Assembly: GCA_032622095.1 (NCBI GenBank)
Contig: CP136065.1
Span: forward strand, 153,517,577-153,581,576
Length of the DNA: 64,000 nucleotides
Reading direction: 5' to 3'
Source: Siphonodentalium dalli
Lineage: Eukaryota > Mollusca > Scaphopoda > Gadilida > Siphonodentaliidae
The notes beneath the pieces are model-generated. The model did no database searches, had not been told where the DNA came from, and was given only the letters and a program-made list of their open reading frames with translations. Position 1 is the first letter of the stretch. Each line of letters begins with the position of its first letter. Below are positions 63,978 through 64,000 of this stretch, piece by piece. The position numbers were made by a program, and so were the translations under genes.

Positions 63978-64000
63978 TTAACCCTTTACCCAACAAACCG
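63978..64000. mobile_element. Start of a second family B TTAA MITE, cut by window edge
   Basis: TTAA-CCCTTTACCCAACAAACCG is identical to the start of 5762-6159. Confidence 0.8.

Overview
The window looks like AT-rich, CpG-poor intronic or intergenic DNA of an invertebrate animal. A mollusc-like lophotrochozoan is my best guess. The guess rests on several repeats built like bivalve 'pearl' (Helentron-type) elements: tandem core units with a '...ATAACTC...' signature, a (GACG)n-type microsatellite and a closing hairpin. I see no bacterial-style operon, rRNA, tRNA, CRISPR array or intact transposase/reverse-transcriptase gene.

Genes: no complete gene can be read. There are short open segments bounded by good splice consensus. 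The best supported are (i) three phase-compatible + strand exons at 209-269, 463-524 and 5018-5129, the last ending in a stop, so the 3' end of a + strand gene; (ii) three phase-compatible minus-strand exons at 63663-63704, 63206-63279 and 61878-62049, again ending in a stop, so the 3' end of a minus-strand gene; (iii) a minus-strand internal exon at 60499-60585 and a possible minus-strand terminal exon at 57430-57532. Other single exon-like ORFs are listed with lower confidence. None of the products is recognised, and several will be chance ORFs.

Repeats dominate. At least seven families end in TTAA-C(C/T)CTTT or TTAACCT termini and sit on TTAA sites, as in piggyBac-type MITEs. The commonest are a double-hairpin family with about 14 full or partial copies (10721, 13825, 15793, 56427 and others) and the CTATACTAAAT family with about 16. 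Also present are: palindromic TA-flanked MITEs (CAGTAATGCCCTAAAT, 8 copies); an hAT-like family with one perfect 8-bp target duplication (11221-11668); two large TAA-flanked PIF/Harbinger-like elements (26399-28051 and 29092-31569) with CpG-rich subterminal arrays; two identical 453-bp elements (1644 and 2997); a foldback element with tandem repeats in its arms (51713-52161); a 582-bp TTAA element (59373-59954); and pearl-like arrays.

The most unusual points are: TTAA families with different ends sharing one hairpin core, including a hybrid copy; a tandem segmental duplication (41545-43065) in which the same TTAA site carries different MITE families in the two copies; and the paired Harbinger-like elements, one with promoter-like and exon-like content inside. 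All family assignments rest on termini and target duplications read by eye, without a database search.
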